Positions 1-8,711 are shown, counted from the first letter of the stretch. The stretch: DNA of 64,000 nt from Desulfurococcaceae archaeon MEX13E-LK6-19 (GCA_029637525.1 CP072660.1:1846796-1910795), one strand, 5' to 3'. Numbers and translations: made by a program. Notes: generated from the letters alone by a model not told the origin.

Positions 1-975
1 TCCTCCACGACACCTACTGTATATATCGTAAAGCTCGTCATCGTCTTCTGTTAGATAATACATGTAGAGCTCGTATACAGTACATTTCTCTGGTTCTCCG
101 CCAAGACGTTTTTGTTCTTCAGCTGTTGCTCTTCCTCCAGTCAAGGCGTTCATTACTTTTTTGTATACAGTATCCTTATCGTCAGACAAGAATATCGCAT
201 AATCGGGTTTAGAGCTACTCATTTTATTTCCGTCGAGCCCTCTTATGAACTTATGGTATGTTGATGAAGGTCTTCTTAGCCCTAGTTCATTTTCAAATCT
301 GTCGGCTAGATCCCTTGTAAGTCTTATATGGGGATCCTGGTCGACTCCTACTGGTACTAAGACGTACTTGTAACCACCGTATTCTGGAAGTTGTAGATGA
401 AGAATATCGGATGCCTGCGTTAAAGCAGCCATAACTTTAGCTGGCTCAAGTTCACCATAAATAGCTTCCATTTCGGCCATAGTTATTTTTCTCGAGAACA
501 TCTGTATAAGCCTATAGTATGCCGTGCTGTTATTTGTCTGGAAATAATACCTTGTTTTCTTGGGGTCAAGGCCTGCTGCAAGAGAGTATTTGATATATTC
601 TCTAGCGTATTCAAACAATTTTTTGCGGGGAATCCTGCGGACAGCGTAAGCCTCTGCATCAGCTATAGCGATGTTAATACTCACGCCAAGATCCTGGTAA
701 TACTTTAGTTCCTGGAATAACATGAAATGCCCTAGATGAACATGACCACTTGGCATAAACCCTGTCAGTATCGCCACTTTCTCTCCTTTATTTAGGGCAT
801 CAAGCCATTTATCATAGTCTCTATGTCCAAAAATTATTTTTCTCCTGAAAAACTTATGTTTGACAGGCAGTTTCTCAAGGATCTTTTCGTCTATAGGATT
901 TATACCAAACTGCGAAAACAGTTTCTCATATTTTTCTATAGCGAAGTGGCCCCATGGATCAAGTTTTTGCGCCAA
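1..975 (-). CDS. trpS: Tryptophanyl-tRNA synthetase, 3' end cut off by the window
   Basis: Class I aminoacyl-tRNA synthetase that charges tRNA-Trp in the cytoplasm. Translating the minus strand gives an N-terminal DPWG motif typical of archaeal TrpRS, a HIGH-type motif (SGHVHLGHF) and a KMSKS-type motif (GLDGNKMSSSKPD). About 325 residues are present; the archaeal enzyme is usually near 370-380, so roughly 50 C-terminal residues lie outside. I chose TTG at 975 because GGTGAT at 988-983 sits 7 bases before it, the spacing used by many genes here. ATG at 984 is the alternative but lies inside that ribosome-binding site. A candidate box C/D RNA lies just upstream on the same strand. Confidence 0.93.
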   Translation of the reverse strand, partial: MAQKLDPWGHFAIEKYEKLFSQFGINPIDEKILEKLPVKHKFFRRKIIFGHRDYDKWLDALNKGEKVAILTGFMPSGHVHLGHFMLFQELKYYQDLGVSINIAIADAEAYAVRRIPRKKLFEYAREYIKYSLAAGLDPKKTRYYFQTNNSTAYYRLIQMFSRKITMAEMEAIYGELEPAKVMAALTQASDILHLQLPEYGGYKYVLVPVGVDQDPHIRLTRDLADRFENELGLRRPSSTYHKFIRGLDGNKMSSSKPDYAIFLSDDKDTVYKKVMNALTGGRATAEEQKRLGGEPEKCTVYELYMYYLTEDDDELYDIYSRCRGG

Positions 976-1033
976 ATAAGGCATCACCAGTATAGCCTAT
1001 TTGCTTTCATACAACAATATATAGGTTTCTCGT

Positions 1034-1092
1034 GGATCAGAGCCGGAGATCCCCTCTTCACCTATCTGTGTGGACTAGGACTCATCATCTCA
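1034..1092 (-). ncRNA. Candidate box C/D guide RNA upstream of trpS
   Basis: On the minus strand a C box ATGATGA (1088-1082) is followed after 13 bases by a degenerate D' box CAGA (1068-1065), then C' GTGAAGA (1061-1055), 14 bases, and a D box CTGA (1040-1037). This is the C-D'-C'-D order of archaeal 2'-O-methylation guides bound by L7Ae, Nop5 and fibrillarin. The A/T tract at 1123-1131 could serve as a TATA box for it. I did not recognise the rRNA target of either guide. The weak D' and 13/14-base spacers make it less certain than the candidate at 14210-14267. Confidence 0.45.
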
Positions 1093-1122
1093 TTTCTTCA
1101 CTTATTTTGATTCCTTATTACA

Positions 1123-1131
1123 TTTTTTAAA
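1123..1131 (+). promoter_or_regulatory. TATA box for the winged-helix gene
   Basis: The tract TTTTTTAAA lies about 25-30 bases before the translation start at 1160, the distance expected of an archaeal TATA element for a transcript with little or no leader. Read on the other strand it could also drive the candidate guide RNA at 1034-1092. Confidence 0.5.
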
Positions 1132-1159
1132 CCCACTCTTATAATCAATGGGTGCTATT

Positions 1160-1420
1160 ATGTCTACCACAAATACTATGAGTGTAAAAATTGATCTAAA
1201 GAAACTTTATCTTAAACTTGTTTTTAACCACAAACGATTCGTTAGATTACACGAGATCGCTAGAGATCTCTGTGTAACACCTAGAACTGCAGGAAAAATA
1301 CTATCCATGATGGCAAGGCTAGGATATGTAGAGAGATGGACTACAGACATGTATCTTGTAAGAAGCCTCGATGAACTAAGTAGTAAAACAGGCAAGCAAT
1401 TTAATAGATCACCTGCATAG
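1160..1420 (+). CDS. Small winged-helix DNA-binding protein
   Basis: An 86-residue protein whose centre resembles a winged-helix domain: one helix (LHEIARDLCVTP) is followed by a recognition-like helix (RTAGKILSMMARLGYVERW) and a short wing. This suggests a DNA-binding regulator or chromatin-associated protein, but no specific family is recognised. ATG at 1160 is preferred because GGTG at 1151-1154 precedes it by 5 bases; an in-frame ATG at 1148 would add four residues and sits before that ribosome-binding site. The gene is followed after 20 bases by a surface-protein gene on the same strand and may be cotranscribed with it. Confidence 0.7.
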   Translation: MSTTNTMSVKIDLKKLYLKLVFNHKRFVRLHEIARDLCVTPRTAGKILSMMARLGYVERWTTDMYLVRSLDELSSKTGKQFNRSPA

Positions 1421-1440
1421 TATTTATTTGTGAATTGCGC

Positions 1441-2748
1441 ATGAAATCACGTACAGCATTCTACCAAGAAGTAACAAGTAAATTCATTATAATGTTACTT
1501 GTAGTATTAATAATACAGCTTCATATCGAGACTACTGAAGCCCAAGACTATGCTATAGTTAAGATAAGTATTGTCTATCCTGATTCCGAGCCAGCAAGCA
1601 ATATACTTGTTGTATTAAGCTATGATGTTCTCGACAGATGTCCCTACTGCATAATTGGGAAAAATACAACCGATACAAACGGCTCAACAGAAATAATTGT
1701 ACCACAAAAATACATTGGACGTGAAATCTATGTCAATGTGTTTCTCCCCATATACAATATACCATTGTTAAAATCTTATCCTCTAACCATAAACTCAACA
1801 GGACATGTAGAAGTACCAATGATAACACTCGATACTAAGCCAGAGTACTCAGCCATAATGCTTAGTGTTTCAGACGAATACGCTAATCCATTAAATGCTT
1901 TGGTTAAACTATTTTATGGTAACGAGCTTATATATGAAGGTTATACCAACAATACATCTTTATCTATAAACATGACTTTAAAAGGGATCCCTATAGTCTC
2001 TAGCGATTGGCTACAACAACAAGATGCAGACCCATTCTATAAAGTTGTGGCTCAGTATAACGGTGCTGTCACCGAAAAACTTGTTAAAGCACCTTCTATC
2101 ACACATATCATAATTGATAGACATCCTCCAGCAATAACTAGTATCGACGCCCTCGTGAAATATTATACTAAAATAAACTACGTCAGCATAGTTGTAATCG
2201 TACACGTAACCGATGGTCTTAACACTAATTACACTACTGTCTCTTCAAAACTCACATACAATACTAGATCAATAATACTACGTGTAGAAGAAGAAAAAAT
2301 AGTTAATAGGACAAAAATAGTTAAGCTATCCTATTCTTTCATAGATTTCGGCGGTGTTTTCAAATCATGTATTCAAGCAAATAATGTATACATACATGTT
2401 ACAGTAAATGATCATGGCGGACATATAGTTGAAGAAACTATTGCTCCAGTAATAGAATTCGACAACGAAATTACCAGTGTAACAACTACTACATCACCAC
2501 AGTTTACACAAACATTCACTAGCAATAATACTGGTAGCAATACAGGCACTATAACTACCACGTACCCGTCTCCAGGTTTTACTAGTTTCAATGGAAATGC
2601 ATCATTTATGCCTCCAAACCAAGGCAGTATTGTAGAGGAAGAAGATGAATACAATAAGATTTTACTAGGGGTTGTATTCACAGTATTGGGTACAACTACT
2701 TTTGCTTTGGAATACTATCGTCGACGTATACAAGATACTTATCAGTAG
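1441..2748 (+). CDS. Exported, membrane-anchored surface protein of unknown function
   Basis: About 435 residues with an N-terminal hydrophobic segment (FIIMLLVVLIIQLHI) that looks like a signal peptide or anchor, a long extracellular region rich in beta-strand-like sequence and N-glycosylation sequons, a Thr/Ser-rich stalk before the C terminus, and a final membrane span (LLGVVFTVLGTTTFALEYY) followed by a basic RRR stop-transfer. This layout is common for archaeal cell-surface proteins; no enzymatic motif is visible. ATG at 1441 is preferred to the in-frame TTG at 1435. Its last 53 bases overlap the convergent gene on the other strand, which is unusual but both frames look real. A similar architecture recurs at 47939-48805. 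Confidence 0.75.
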   Translation: MKSRTAFYQEVTSKFIIMLLVVLIIQLHIETTEAQDYAIVKISIVYPDSEPASNILVVLSYDVLDRCPYCIIGKNTTDTNGSTEIIVPQKYIGREIYVNVFLPIYNIPLLKSYPLTINSTGHVEVPMITLDTKPEYSAIMLSVSDEYANPLNALVKLFYGNELIYEGYTNNTSLSINMTLKGIPIVSSDWLQQQDADPFYKVVAQYNGAVTEKLVKAPSITHIIIDRHPPAITSIDALVKYYTKINYVSIVVIVHVTDGLNTNYTTVSSKLTYNTRSIILRVEEEKIVNRTKIVKLSYSFIDFGGVFKSCIQANNVYIHVTVNDHGGHIVEETIAPVIEFDNEITSVTTTTSPQFTQTFTSNNTGSNTGTITTTYPSPGFTSFNGNASFMPPNQGSIVEEEDEYNKILLGVVFTVLGTTTFALEYYRRRIQDTYQ

Positions 2749-3415
2749 TACTCGTCTTTTGCTTGAGCTCGTATAACGCTTTTCTCGCGAGACCAACAGC
2801 TTTCCTTGGCCTCATTGATATACCTATTCCTGCCCTGATATAGTCTGGGAGAACATCCATTATTCTCTTGTATGTATCCATTGGCATAACTCCTAGGATT
2901 ATACTTCCACCAAGATAACAAGCTAGTCCACCATACCTAGTTATAATGCTTAGCATATGGCTATAGATCTCCATGATGTTTATGTATGATTCAAAGAATG
3001 TTATCTCTAGAGCTTTAATGAAACCACTTACATCAAGGAAAAGCACTACATTAGGGTCCTCGTCCCCGTTTTCGTAATAGAATGACATGGTTGTCTCGTT
3101 TAGTATTGATGAAGCTTTTAATTGTGCTGTAAAGGGATATGGGTGTATAACAGATACAAGTCTTATCTTGAAAGGTATTTGTTCGGATAGAAAACTATGT
3201 ATCTCCTCGTGTACATCTCTTGAGATACCGTTTGAGAGCACAATAAAATTATTATAACTAACCGGTAACACAAAACCTCCATGCTTTCTAAAGATCTGGT
3301 GAAGCATCGTGTATATCAGGGATTGCTGGAGCTGTATAATGTCTTCTTCTTCAAACCCCACAGACGAAATCCATTTCCCTATACCCTCCAGCGAGACGAC
3401 AGTAATCCTCGGCAT
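2696..3415 (-). CDS. gch3: GTP cyclohydrolase III-like protein
   Basis: A 239-residue protein with clear resemblance to the Methanocaldococcus MJ0145 family, which opens GTP to a formylaminopyrimidine nucleotide at the start of archaeal riboflavin/F420 synthesis. The N-terminal half preserves the family pattern: MPRITVV, then DIIQLQQSLIYTMLHQIF, a YNNFIVLSNGI segment and IPFKIRLVSV. The second half repeats the GGDEF-like fold. Residues expected to bind metal look degenerate: FDN is YNN and the second-half GGDN is GGSI, so activity is not assured. Length matches the family (about 240-270). The 3' end overlaps the convergent surface-protein gene by 53 bases. Confidence 0.78.
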   Translation of the reverse strand: MPRITVVSLEGIGKWISSVGFEEEDIIQLQQSLIYTMLHQIFRKHGGFVLPVSYNNFIVLSNGISRDVHEEIHSFLSEQIPFKIRLVSVIHPYPFTAQLKASSILNETTMSFYYENGDEDPNVVLFLDVSGFIKALEITFFESYINIMEIYSHMLSIITRYGGLACYLGGSIILGVMPMDTYKRIMDVLPDYIRAGIGISMRPRKAVGLARKALYELKQKTSTTDKYLVYVDDSIPKQK

Positions 3416-3865
3416 AGCCTACTACATCCCCGTGACAGTCAACATTCAATCATTATAAACTACAGACAATACCTAGAGACATAAATCCCGACCACACTAC
3501 TCAATCATTTCTCGTACTCCTACATAATTAAGAGTTCGGAAAACTAACATAGGTGAATTACCTAATAGAAATCAAAACAATTGTTGAAACCATATGGTTC
3601 ACAATAATTAGAAGGATGTAAATGAAGTAATACAAGATCAAAACTGCAAGACATAATTGAGATACAAACATCTTTTACCTGATATAAACTACATTACTAT
3701 TAATGGAATACAGGTTTCTTCATTATTAAAGTAGCATGCTAATACTAGTATAAGGTGGGTTTAAAATAGGTTTAAGAGATGGTTTTTCTTTAGCTAGTAG
3801 CTTTATTCGGTAAAGTAGGTATTGTTTTATTAGATTTTTTGTATAAAGTATATTATGGTGATTAG
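3416..3865. other. 450-base intergenic region with a palindrome and TATA-like elements
   Basis: No convincing gene or RNA is visible. A perfect 12-base palindrome AACCATATGGTT occurs near 3588. Near 3758-3775 two GGTTTAA copies lie close together (GGTTTAAAATAGGTTTAA), the first TATA-like and able to promote the malate dehydrogenase operon with a leader of roughly 75 bases. A second TATA-like stretch GTATAAAG lies at 3841-3848, immediately before the start. The gap separates two divergent transcription units. Confidence 0.5.
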
Positions 3866-4807
3866 TTGACTCGTCTTAAAGTTGGTATAGTTGGGACCGG
3901 TAGGCTTGGATCTGTTCTTGCTTACCGTATTCTGGTCTCGGGGATGGTTAAAGAGCTTTATCTTGTTGATATAAGAAAAGATGTTGTATGGGGTGTTAGT
4001 GAAGATTTAAAACATGCCCTTGGGTCTTTGAGGAGAGAAGTTGTGATCAATTATTCCAGTGATCCTAGTGATTTATCGAATATGGATCTCATACTCGTTA
4101 CCGCTGGAAAGCCTAGGATACCAGGTGTGCCCATGACACGTGAAGAATTAGCCGAAGCCAACGCCAATATTATACGTGATATAGCGTTAGCTGTTGGGGA
4201 ACGTAATCCTGGCGCTAAGTATGTTATAATAACTAATCCTGTCGATGTAATGGCGAGCCTGTTTCTCTACTACAATAGATCTAGCTATGTGTATAGTAGT
4301 GGATGTAGTTTGGATTCAGCACGGCTCCGATGGTTTATCGCTAGGGAGACGAATACTTCTCTTGATGAAGTTAGTGGGTTTGTTATTGGTAGCCATGGCG
4401 TTGTACAAGGTATTGCAGAATCACTATTGTTCATAAGGGGAGTGCATGCACGAGAATACCTAGGCGAGAAATACGATGAATTCATTATTCGGGCCAGAGA
4501 CTACGTAGAGAAGATAGCCAAACAAGTTATTGATGCCGCTGGCGCCACCATATTTGGTCCAACCGAGGTATTCACGAGAATAGTAATGGGACTAGCGGGC
4601 CTCGATATAGTAGAGAGTATAGGGTTGCCATACAGTATTAATGGCTATAAGGTCTTCGTAAGTATGCCCGCAATAATATCTGGTGCTGGAGTACAGGGTC
4701 TACCTCATTTGCTTAATGATGAAGAAAAGAATCTTTTAGATAAAGCAGCTAGACATGTTCTCAATGTTTTTCTTAATATAATGAAGAAACTTGGTGAGGC
4801 ACCATGA
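3866..4807 (+). CDS. mdh: Malate dehydrogenase (LDH/MDH family)
   Basis: NAD(P)-dependent oxidoreductase interconverting malate and oxaloacetate. The N terminus has a Rossmann GxGxxG (GTGRLG, residues 10-15); the active-site loop TAGKPRIPGVPMTREEL carries the arginines that mark malate rather than lactate specificity; ITNPVDVM and the catalytic-histidine motif GSHGVVQG follow. At 313 residues it has normal family length. The start is TTG with GGTG 5 bases upstream. Its stop overlaps the malic-enzyme start (ATGA), so the two are translationally coupled; together they link oxaloacetate, malate and pyruvate. Confidence 0.92.
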   Translation: MTRLKVGIVGTGRLGSVLAYRILVSGMVKELYLVDIRKDVVWGVSEDLKHALGSLRREVVINYSSDPSDLSNMDLILVTAGKPRIPGVPMTREELAEANANIIRDIALAVGERNPGAKYVIITNPVDVMASLFLYYNRSSYVYSSGCSLDSARLRWFIARETNTSLDEVSGFVIGSHGVVQGIAESLLFIRGVHAREYLGEKYDEFIIRARDYVEKIAKQVIDAAGATIFGPTEVFTRIVMGLAGLDIVESIGLPYSINGYKVFVSMPAIISGAGVQGLPHLLNDEEKNLLDKAARHVLNVFLNIMKKLGEAP

Positions 4808-6132
4808 GTGGGGAGAAGAAGAATTATTATGAGATAAGTATTAAACTCCACGAGATCTATCGTGGTAAACTAGAAGTTTTCCCTAAAGTACCCGTTGAAA
4901 CCAGAGACCACTTTAGCGTATGGTATACCCCGGGAGTAGCAGGTCCGTCACGCGAAATCCATAGAGATCCCGATAAAAGCTTCATGTATACATGGAGATG
5001 GAATACTGTAGCAGTAGTAACTGATGGAACACGTATTCTGGGTCTAGGCGATATCGGGCCTGAAGCAGGGCTCCCCGTAATGGAGGGTAAAGCACTATTA
5101 TTCAAGTACCTTGGCGGTGTTGATGCTGTACCACTTGCGCTGGCGACAAAGGATCCCGATAAGTTTATTGAGATAGTGAAACTTCTTGAGCCGAGCTTCG
5201 GTGGCGTGAATTTAGAGGATATCGAGAGCCCCAAGTGTTTTTACATACTTGATAAACTACGTGAAATCCTTAACATACCTGTATGGCATGATGACCAACA
5301 GGGGACAGCGCTGGTAACACTTGCCGCGCTATTTAATGCATTGAAGCTTGTTGGCAAAAAGATCAGTGAAGTCAAGATAGCTATAATCGGGGCTGGTGCA
5401 GGCGGATACAGGATCCACCACTATCTGCTTCTCGCTGGCGCAAAACCACAAAACATAATCGTCACCGACAGCAAGGGCATAATATATGATGGAAGACCAG
5501 ATCTCGACTCCCCGAGAAATCAACACAAGAAATGGATAGCAAAGAACAGTAACCCCGAGAAAATAACTGGCGGCATCCCAGAGGCTATGAAGGGTAGCGA
5601 TGTAGTCATAGCTATATCAAAACCCGGCCCAGGAGTCATTAAAAAGGAGTGGGTTAAAACAATGGCGTCAGACCCAATAGTATTCGCATTAGCCAACCCG
5701 GTACCAGAAATATGGCCCTGGGAAGCAAAAGAAGCCGGTGCAAAGATCGTAGCAACAGGTAGAAGCGATTTCCCCAACCAAGTCAATAATAGCCTCGGGT
5801 TCCCAGCTGTTTTCCGTGGAGCACTAACAGTCATGGCGAAGAAGATAACAGACGGCATGGCACTCGCGGCAGCAGAAGCACTAGCCAAGTATGCTGAGGA
5901 AAAAGGGCTCTCGGAAGACTACATAATACCAAGTATGAATGAAACCGGGGCATACATCAAGGAAGCACTAGCAGTAGCACAAAAAGCTATAGAAGAAGGA
6001 GTAGCAAGAAGAAAACCATCAACTACGGAACTCGAAGAAGAAATAAAGACTCTTATTGAACGCCCGAAAAAGTATCTCAACATAGCTATTAACAACATGC
6101 TCATAATAGATCATACGAAGAAGTTCTTTTAA
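4804..6132 (+). CDS. Malic enzyme (malate oxidoreductase, decarboxylating)
   Basis: Converts malate to pyruvate and CO2 with NAD(P). The 442-residue chain shows the malic-enzyme N-terminal domain (YTPGVAGPSREI; TDGTRILGLGDIGPEAGLPVMEGKA split over two conserved blocks), the metal-binding DIE and HDDQQGTA motifs, and a C-terminal Rossmann domain beginning IAIIGAGAGGYRI. It matches the short archaeal/bacterial form without a phosphotransacetylase extension. The gene overlaps malate dehydrogenase by 4 bases, giving a two-gene C4/C3 conversion operon. Cofactor preference cannot be read from the sequence with confidence. Confidence 0.93.
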   Translation: MSGEKKNYYEISIKLHEIYRGKLEVFPKVPVETRDHFSVWYTPGVAGPSREIHRDPDKSFMYTWRWNTVAVVTDGTRILGLGDIGPEAGLPVMEGKALLFKYLGGVDAVPLALATKDPDKFIEIVKLLEPSFGGVNLEDIESPKCFYILDKLREILNIPVWHDDQQGTALVTLAALFNALKLVGKKISEVKIAIIGAGAGGYRIHHYLLLAGAKPQNIIVTDSKGIIYDGRPDLDSPRNQHKKWIAKNSNPEKITGGIPEAMKGSDVVIAISKPGPGVIKKEWVKTMASDPIVFALANPVPEIWPWEAKEAGAKIVATGRSDFPNQVNNSLGFPAVFRGALTVMAKKITDGMALAAAEALAKYAEEKGLSEDYIIPSMNETGAYIKEALAVAQKAIEEGVARRKPSTTELEEEIKTLIERPKKYLNIAINNMLIIDHTKKFF

Positions 6133-6147
6133 AAGAAAATAAGTACA

Positions 6148-6208
6148 GGCTCAGTGACGGGGGCAGTTCATCCCGGTCTGGTCACAGGTAATACCATTCA
6201 TCATTGCT
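6148..6208 (-). ncRNA. Box C/D guide RNA candidate, possible 16S 530-loop guide
   Basis: On the minus strand: C box ATGATGA (6204-6198), 12 bases, D'-like GTGA, nine bases, C' GGATGAA (6174-6168), a spacer of about 12 bases, and D box CTGA (6154-6151). The guide before D' is TGGTATTACC, exactly complementary to GGTAATACCA in the 530 loop of crenarchaeal 16S rRNA as I recall it. The RNA fits entirely in the 83-base spacer between the malic enzyme and the next gene. The D guide (GCCCCCGTCA) target was not recognised. D' is one base off consensus. Confidence 0.62.
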
Positions 6209-6215
6209 TAATCTG

Positions 6216-6536
6216 TTACTCTTCTTTTTTAGCCTCCTTAATTATCCTTATTTTCTCCTTCATTTTCTTAAGTCTCAGCAACCCAATATAGCTAGCTATT
6301 ATTCTGAGAGAAGTAGTGATTTCTTCCTCGAACCTGCACTGACTTTCAACACTCGTGCCATCAATAAGTATGACACGTAATTTCTTAAACCTCTTTTTAT
6401 CACAATCAATAACCTCAACACGGTCAACAAGCCCATTCATGGCAAGTGCTTCAAGAAAACGCGGAGGACAATCACTCCTACATATAATATATTGGGATAT
6501 ATCTGGTGTCTCATCCTTTTTATTCTCCACAAACAC
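6216..6536 (-). CDS. Hypothetical protein, 106 residues
   Basis: Not recognised. The N-terminal half contains CRSDCPPRFLEALAMNGL and a VIDCDKKRFKKLRVILIDG segment that looks like an alpha/beta fold with three cysteines; the C-terminal third is a highly basic and acidic helix (LRLKKMKEKIRIIKEAKKEE). It starts with GTG, with a GGGGGCG ribosome-binding-like stretch just before. It is a single gene between a convergent malic enzyme and a divergent AAA ATPase. The guide RNA candidate at 6148-6208 lies immediately downstream on the same strand and could be processed from its transcript. Confidence 0.55.
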   Translation of the reverse strand: MFVENKKDETPDISQYIICRSDCPPRFLEALAMNGLVDRVEVIDCDKKRFKKLRVILIDGTSVESQCRFEEEITTSLRIIASYIGLLRLKKMKEKIRIIKEAKKEE

Positions 6537-6750
6537 CGCCCCCAGTGAAGGGGTTCGCTGAGGAGAATTAGCATAGAAGCCTAATAATAAGTGTTATCTA
6601 TCAGTTAAGTAGGAGTTAGTGTATAAGCATGTATAAGATGTTCCATAGGCTTCAACGGGTGATGCAACACTGTCGAGGATAAGGAGAAGAGTCGTCGGGA
6701 AAATACTGTGGAGCAGTATATCGAGGAGAACAAAAACAGTCTTCATACCG

Positions 6751-8172
6751 TTGAGAAAAATCAGAGATGGTTATCATACATATACCGTTGTTAGAACATT
6801 GATACCATACTTTAAAATGGTCATAGAGGAATACAGGGAGGAACACAGGATAACAAGTAAGAGGATCCTCTTGAGAACTCACACGAAACCTGTTGTTCCC
6901 GAGGAAGTGGGTTTCTCGCTAAGTGTTCTATCATTAATGCATTTCCCTAAAATGGTAGCGAAGCTAGGGAAAACCATGCCTATAGCTGCACTTGTCTACG
7001 GGTTAAGTAAGGACGAGTCTTTCCTAGTAACAGCCTCTTTTACCTATAGTGATGACATGATTGAAAAATGGGTTAACACGCCTATAAGACCATTTGTCAT
7101 AACAATAATAGCGTCAAAAGAAGCTGTTGACCCGAAGGAGACATTTAAGCTTATAGAGAGTAGATTGAAGGATGATCTGGAATATGTTGTAAAGAACTCT
7201 CTATTAATAATAAAAGGACTACAAGATAGCTTATACCCGGAGAAATACGTCATTGAGCTAAAAAGTAAACCACATATAAGCATGATAGTTGCACCAGCAT
7301 TTACAACACATGAAATTATTGTCGAGTACAGTGATGGCATTGAAACTCATCAATTCACTATACCCCTGAAGAAACCTTCATGGAGTATAAACGATTTCCC
7401 AGATAAGATCAGAGAAGAAATCGAGACAATAATAGTTAAACCCTATAAAGACAGACAAGCCTATGCACCAAGAGGAACAATAATAATTGGTCCTCCAGGT
7501 GTCGGTAAAAGTAGTTTAGCTGAAGCAATAGCCAGTGCTCTCGAGACAAAAGTAGTCAAACTCACTCCAAGCACTTATAGATCAATGTGGTATGGTGCCA
7601 CAGAAAGAATACTCTCGTCAATATTCAGTAAGCTAAGAGATAGAAGAGATGTCACAGTAATAATTGATGACGCCGAGTTCATAACAGGTAGGCATATAGC
7701 TGTCCATGAGGTAAGCATTGCCGAGGTATCAATTTTCCTTAATATACTACAAGACGAGAGAAGACCATTCACAATAATGACAAGCAATGCTCCAGAACTC
7801 ATTGATCCAGCACTCCTTAGACCAGGTAGGATAGACATTGTCATACTAATGGGCTACCCCGATAGAGAATCACGTAGAAAAGCAGTAGACGTACTACTCA
7901 AGAAGTATGGTATCTCAGCAAGCAGTGAAGTTGTTGAAGACATTGTATCTAAGACCAAGTGGTTTAGCCATGCTGAAATAGATGCTTTGATAAGACTTGC
8001 TGCAAGCAAATCAGGAGGGAATACGTTATCTAAAGAAGCTGTTGAATGGGCCTACAAGAAATTTAACATAAATGAGGGAGAGAGAAAGCGAATCCAAGAG
8101 TACTTGAGATGGTATGTAGATAAACTACAGGGAATGACTATATCGTTTATAGCTAGAGAAACAGAGATCTAA
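6751..8172 (+). CDS. AAA-family ATPase with an unrecognised N-terminal domain
   Basis: A 473-residue protein with one AAA module: Walker A GPPGVGKSS starts near residue 247, Walker B VIIDDAEF follows, then sensor 1 MTSNAPEL and arginine-finger/sensor motifs (LLRPGRIDIVILMGYPDRESR). The module most resembles Cdc48/proteasomal-ATPase type AAA domains. The first 240 residues match no family I know, so substrate and role are open. The start is uncertain: TTG at 6751 is the only ATG/GTG/TTG after the in-frame stop at 6646, the frame is open between them, and no well-spaced ribosome-binding site precedes the TTG. Confidence 0.8.
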   Translation: MRKIRDGYHTYTVVRTLIPYFKMVIEEYREEHRITSKRILLRTHTKPVVPEEVGFSLSVLSLMHFPKMVAKLGKTMPIAALVYGLSKDESFLVTASFTYSDDMIEKWVNTPIRPFVITIIASKEAVDPKETFKLIESRLKDDLEYVVKNSLLIIKGLQDSLYPEKYVIELKSKPHISMIVAPAFTTHEIIVEYSDGIETHQFTIPLKKPSWSINDFPDKIREEIETIIVKPYKDRQAYAPRGTIIIGPPGVGKSSLAEAIASALETKVVKLTPSTYRSMWYGATERILSSIFSKLRDRRDVTVIIDDAEFITGRHIAVHEVSIAEVSIFLNILQDERRPFTIMTSNAPELIDPALLRPGRIDIVILMGYPDRESRRKAVDVLLKKYGISASSEVVEDIVSKTKWFSHAEIDALIRLAASKSGGNTLSKEAVEWAYKKFNINEGERKRIQEYLRWYVDKLQGMTISFIARETEI

Positions 8173-8185
8173 AACAATATTGTCT

Positions 8186-8539
8186 TTAAGGTCTTATTCT
8201 CCTTAATCCCACATCAAGATCCCTAATTTTCTCCAGGGCATCCTCAGATACTCTAGGCCCGCCACCATAGAGTATTACTATGGGTTTTGCGTTTATTTTT
8301 TCAGCTGCTTTAGCATAAGCTTCTATCTCGTCTCCACTTATTGTCTTCGTCTCGTAGAATACTTTTATGGCTAATTTTTTACCTTCTTTCGACGCCACAA
8401 GATCGAAAACTACGTCTCCAACTTTTACATCTTTTGATACACTATAACCTGCCGCAACATATCTGCCAGCGACCTCTCCTATAACACCATATTTTTCACG
8501 AAGTTTTTTCCAAGCAAACCTCTCTTTGGCTGTAACCAT
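8186..8539 (-). CDS. Putative PD-(D/E)XK-fold nuclease-like protein
   Basis: A 117-residue protein with a restriction-endonuclease-like pattern: a GDVVFDLVASKEGKKLAIKV core where the D and the later beta strand could form a D...xxK site, followed by a helix (DEIEAYAKAAEKI) and strand PIVILYGGG. The usual (D/E)xK is not fully clear (AIKVFYE), so this may be a structural relative rather than an active nuclease. ATG at 8539 is chosen over GTG at 8545 because the ribosome-binding site GGTGGG (8550-8545) covers the GTG. It converges with the AAA ATPase, 13 bases apart. Confidence 0.6.
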   Translation of the reverse strand: MVTAKERFAWKKLREKYGVIGEVAGRYVAAGYSVSKDVKVGDVVFDLVASKEGKKLAIKVFYETKTISGDEIEAYAKAAEKINAKPIVILYGGGPRVSEDALEKIRDLDVGLRRIRP

Positions 8540-8711
8540 TTTCACCCACCTTCTGTTTTCTGCTAATGAATGCTTTAGACGAGTTTTTTATGTGTAACGT
8601 TGTGTAGTATGACGGGTGAGAGATACCTCTTAAAGACATCTTTCACCTAAAATATAAACCTAACCATAAAATAGTTAGATTCTTAAGAAATGTAAATTAG
8701 TTGAAAAAAGC

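Noticed and set aside
823..1110. Open reading frame on the plus strand over the trpS 5' region
   Set aside because: It lies antisense to the conserved TrpRS sequence and a guide RNA candidate and shows no protein-like features.
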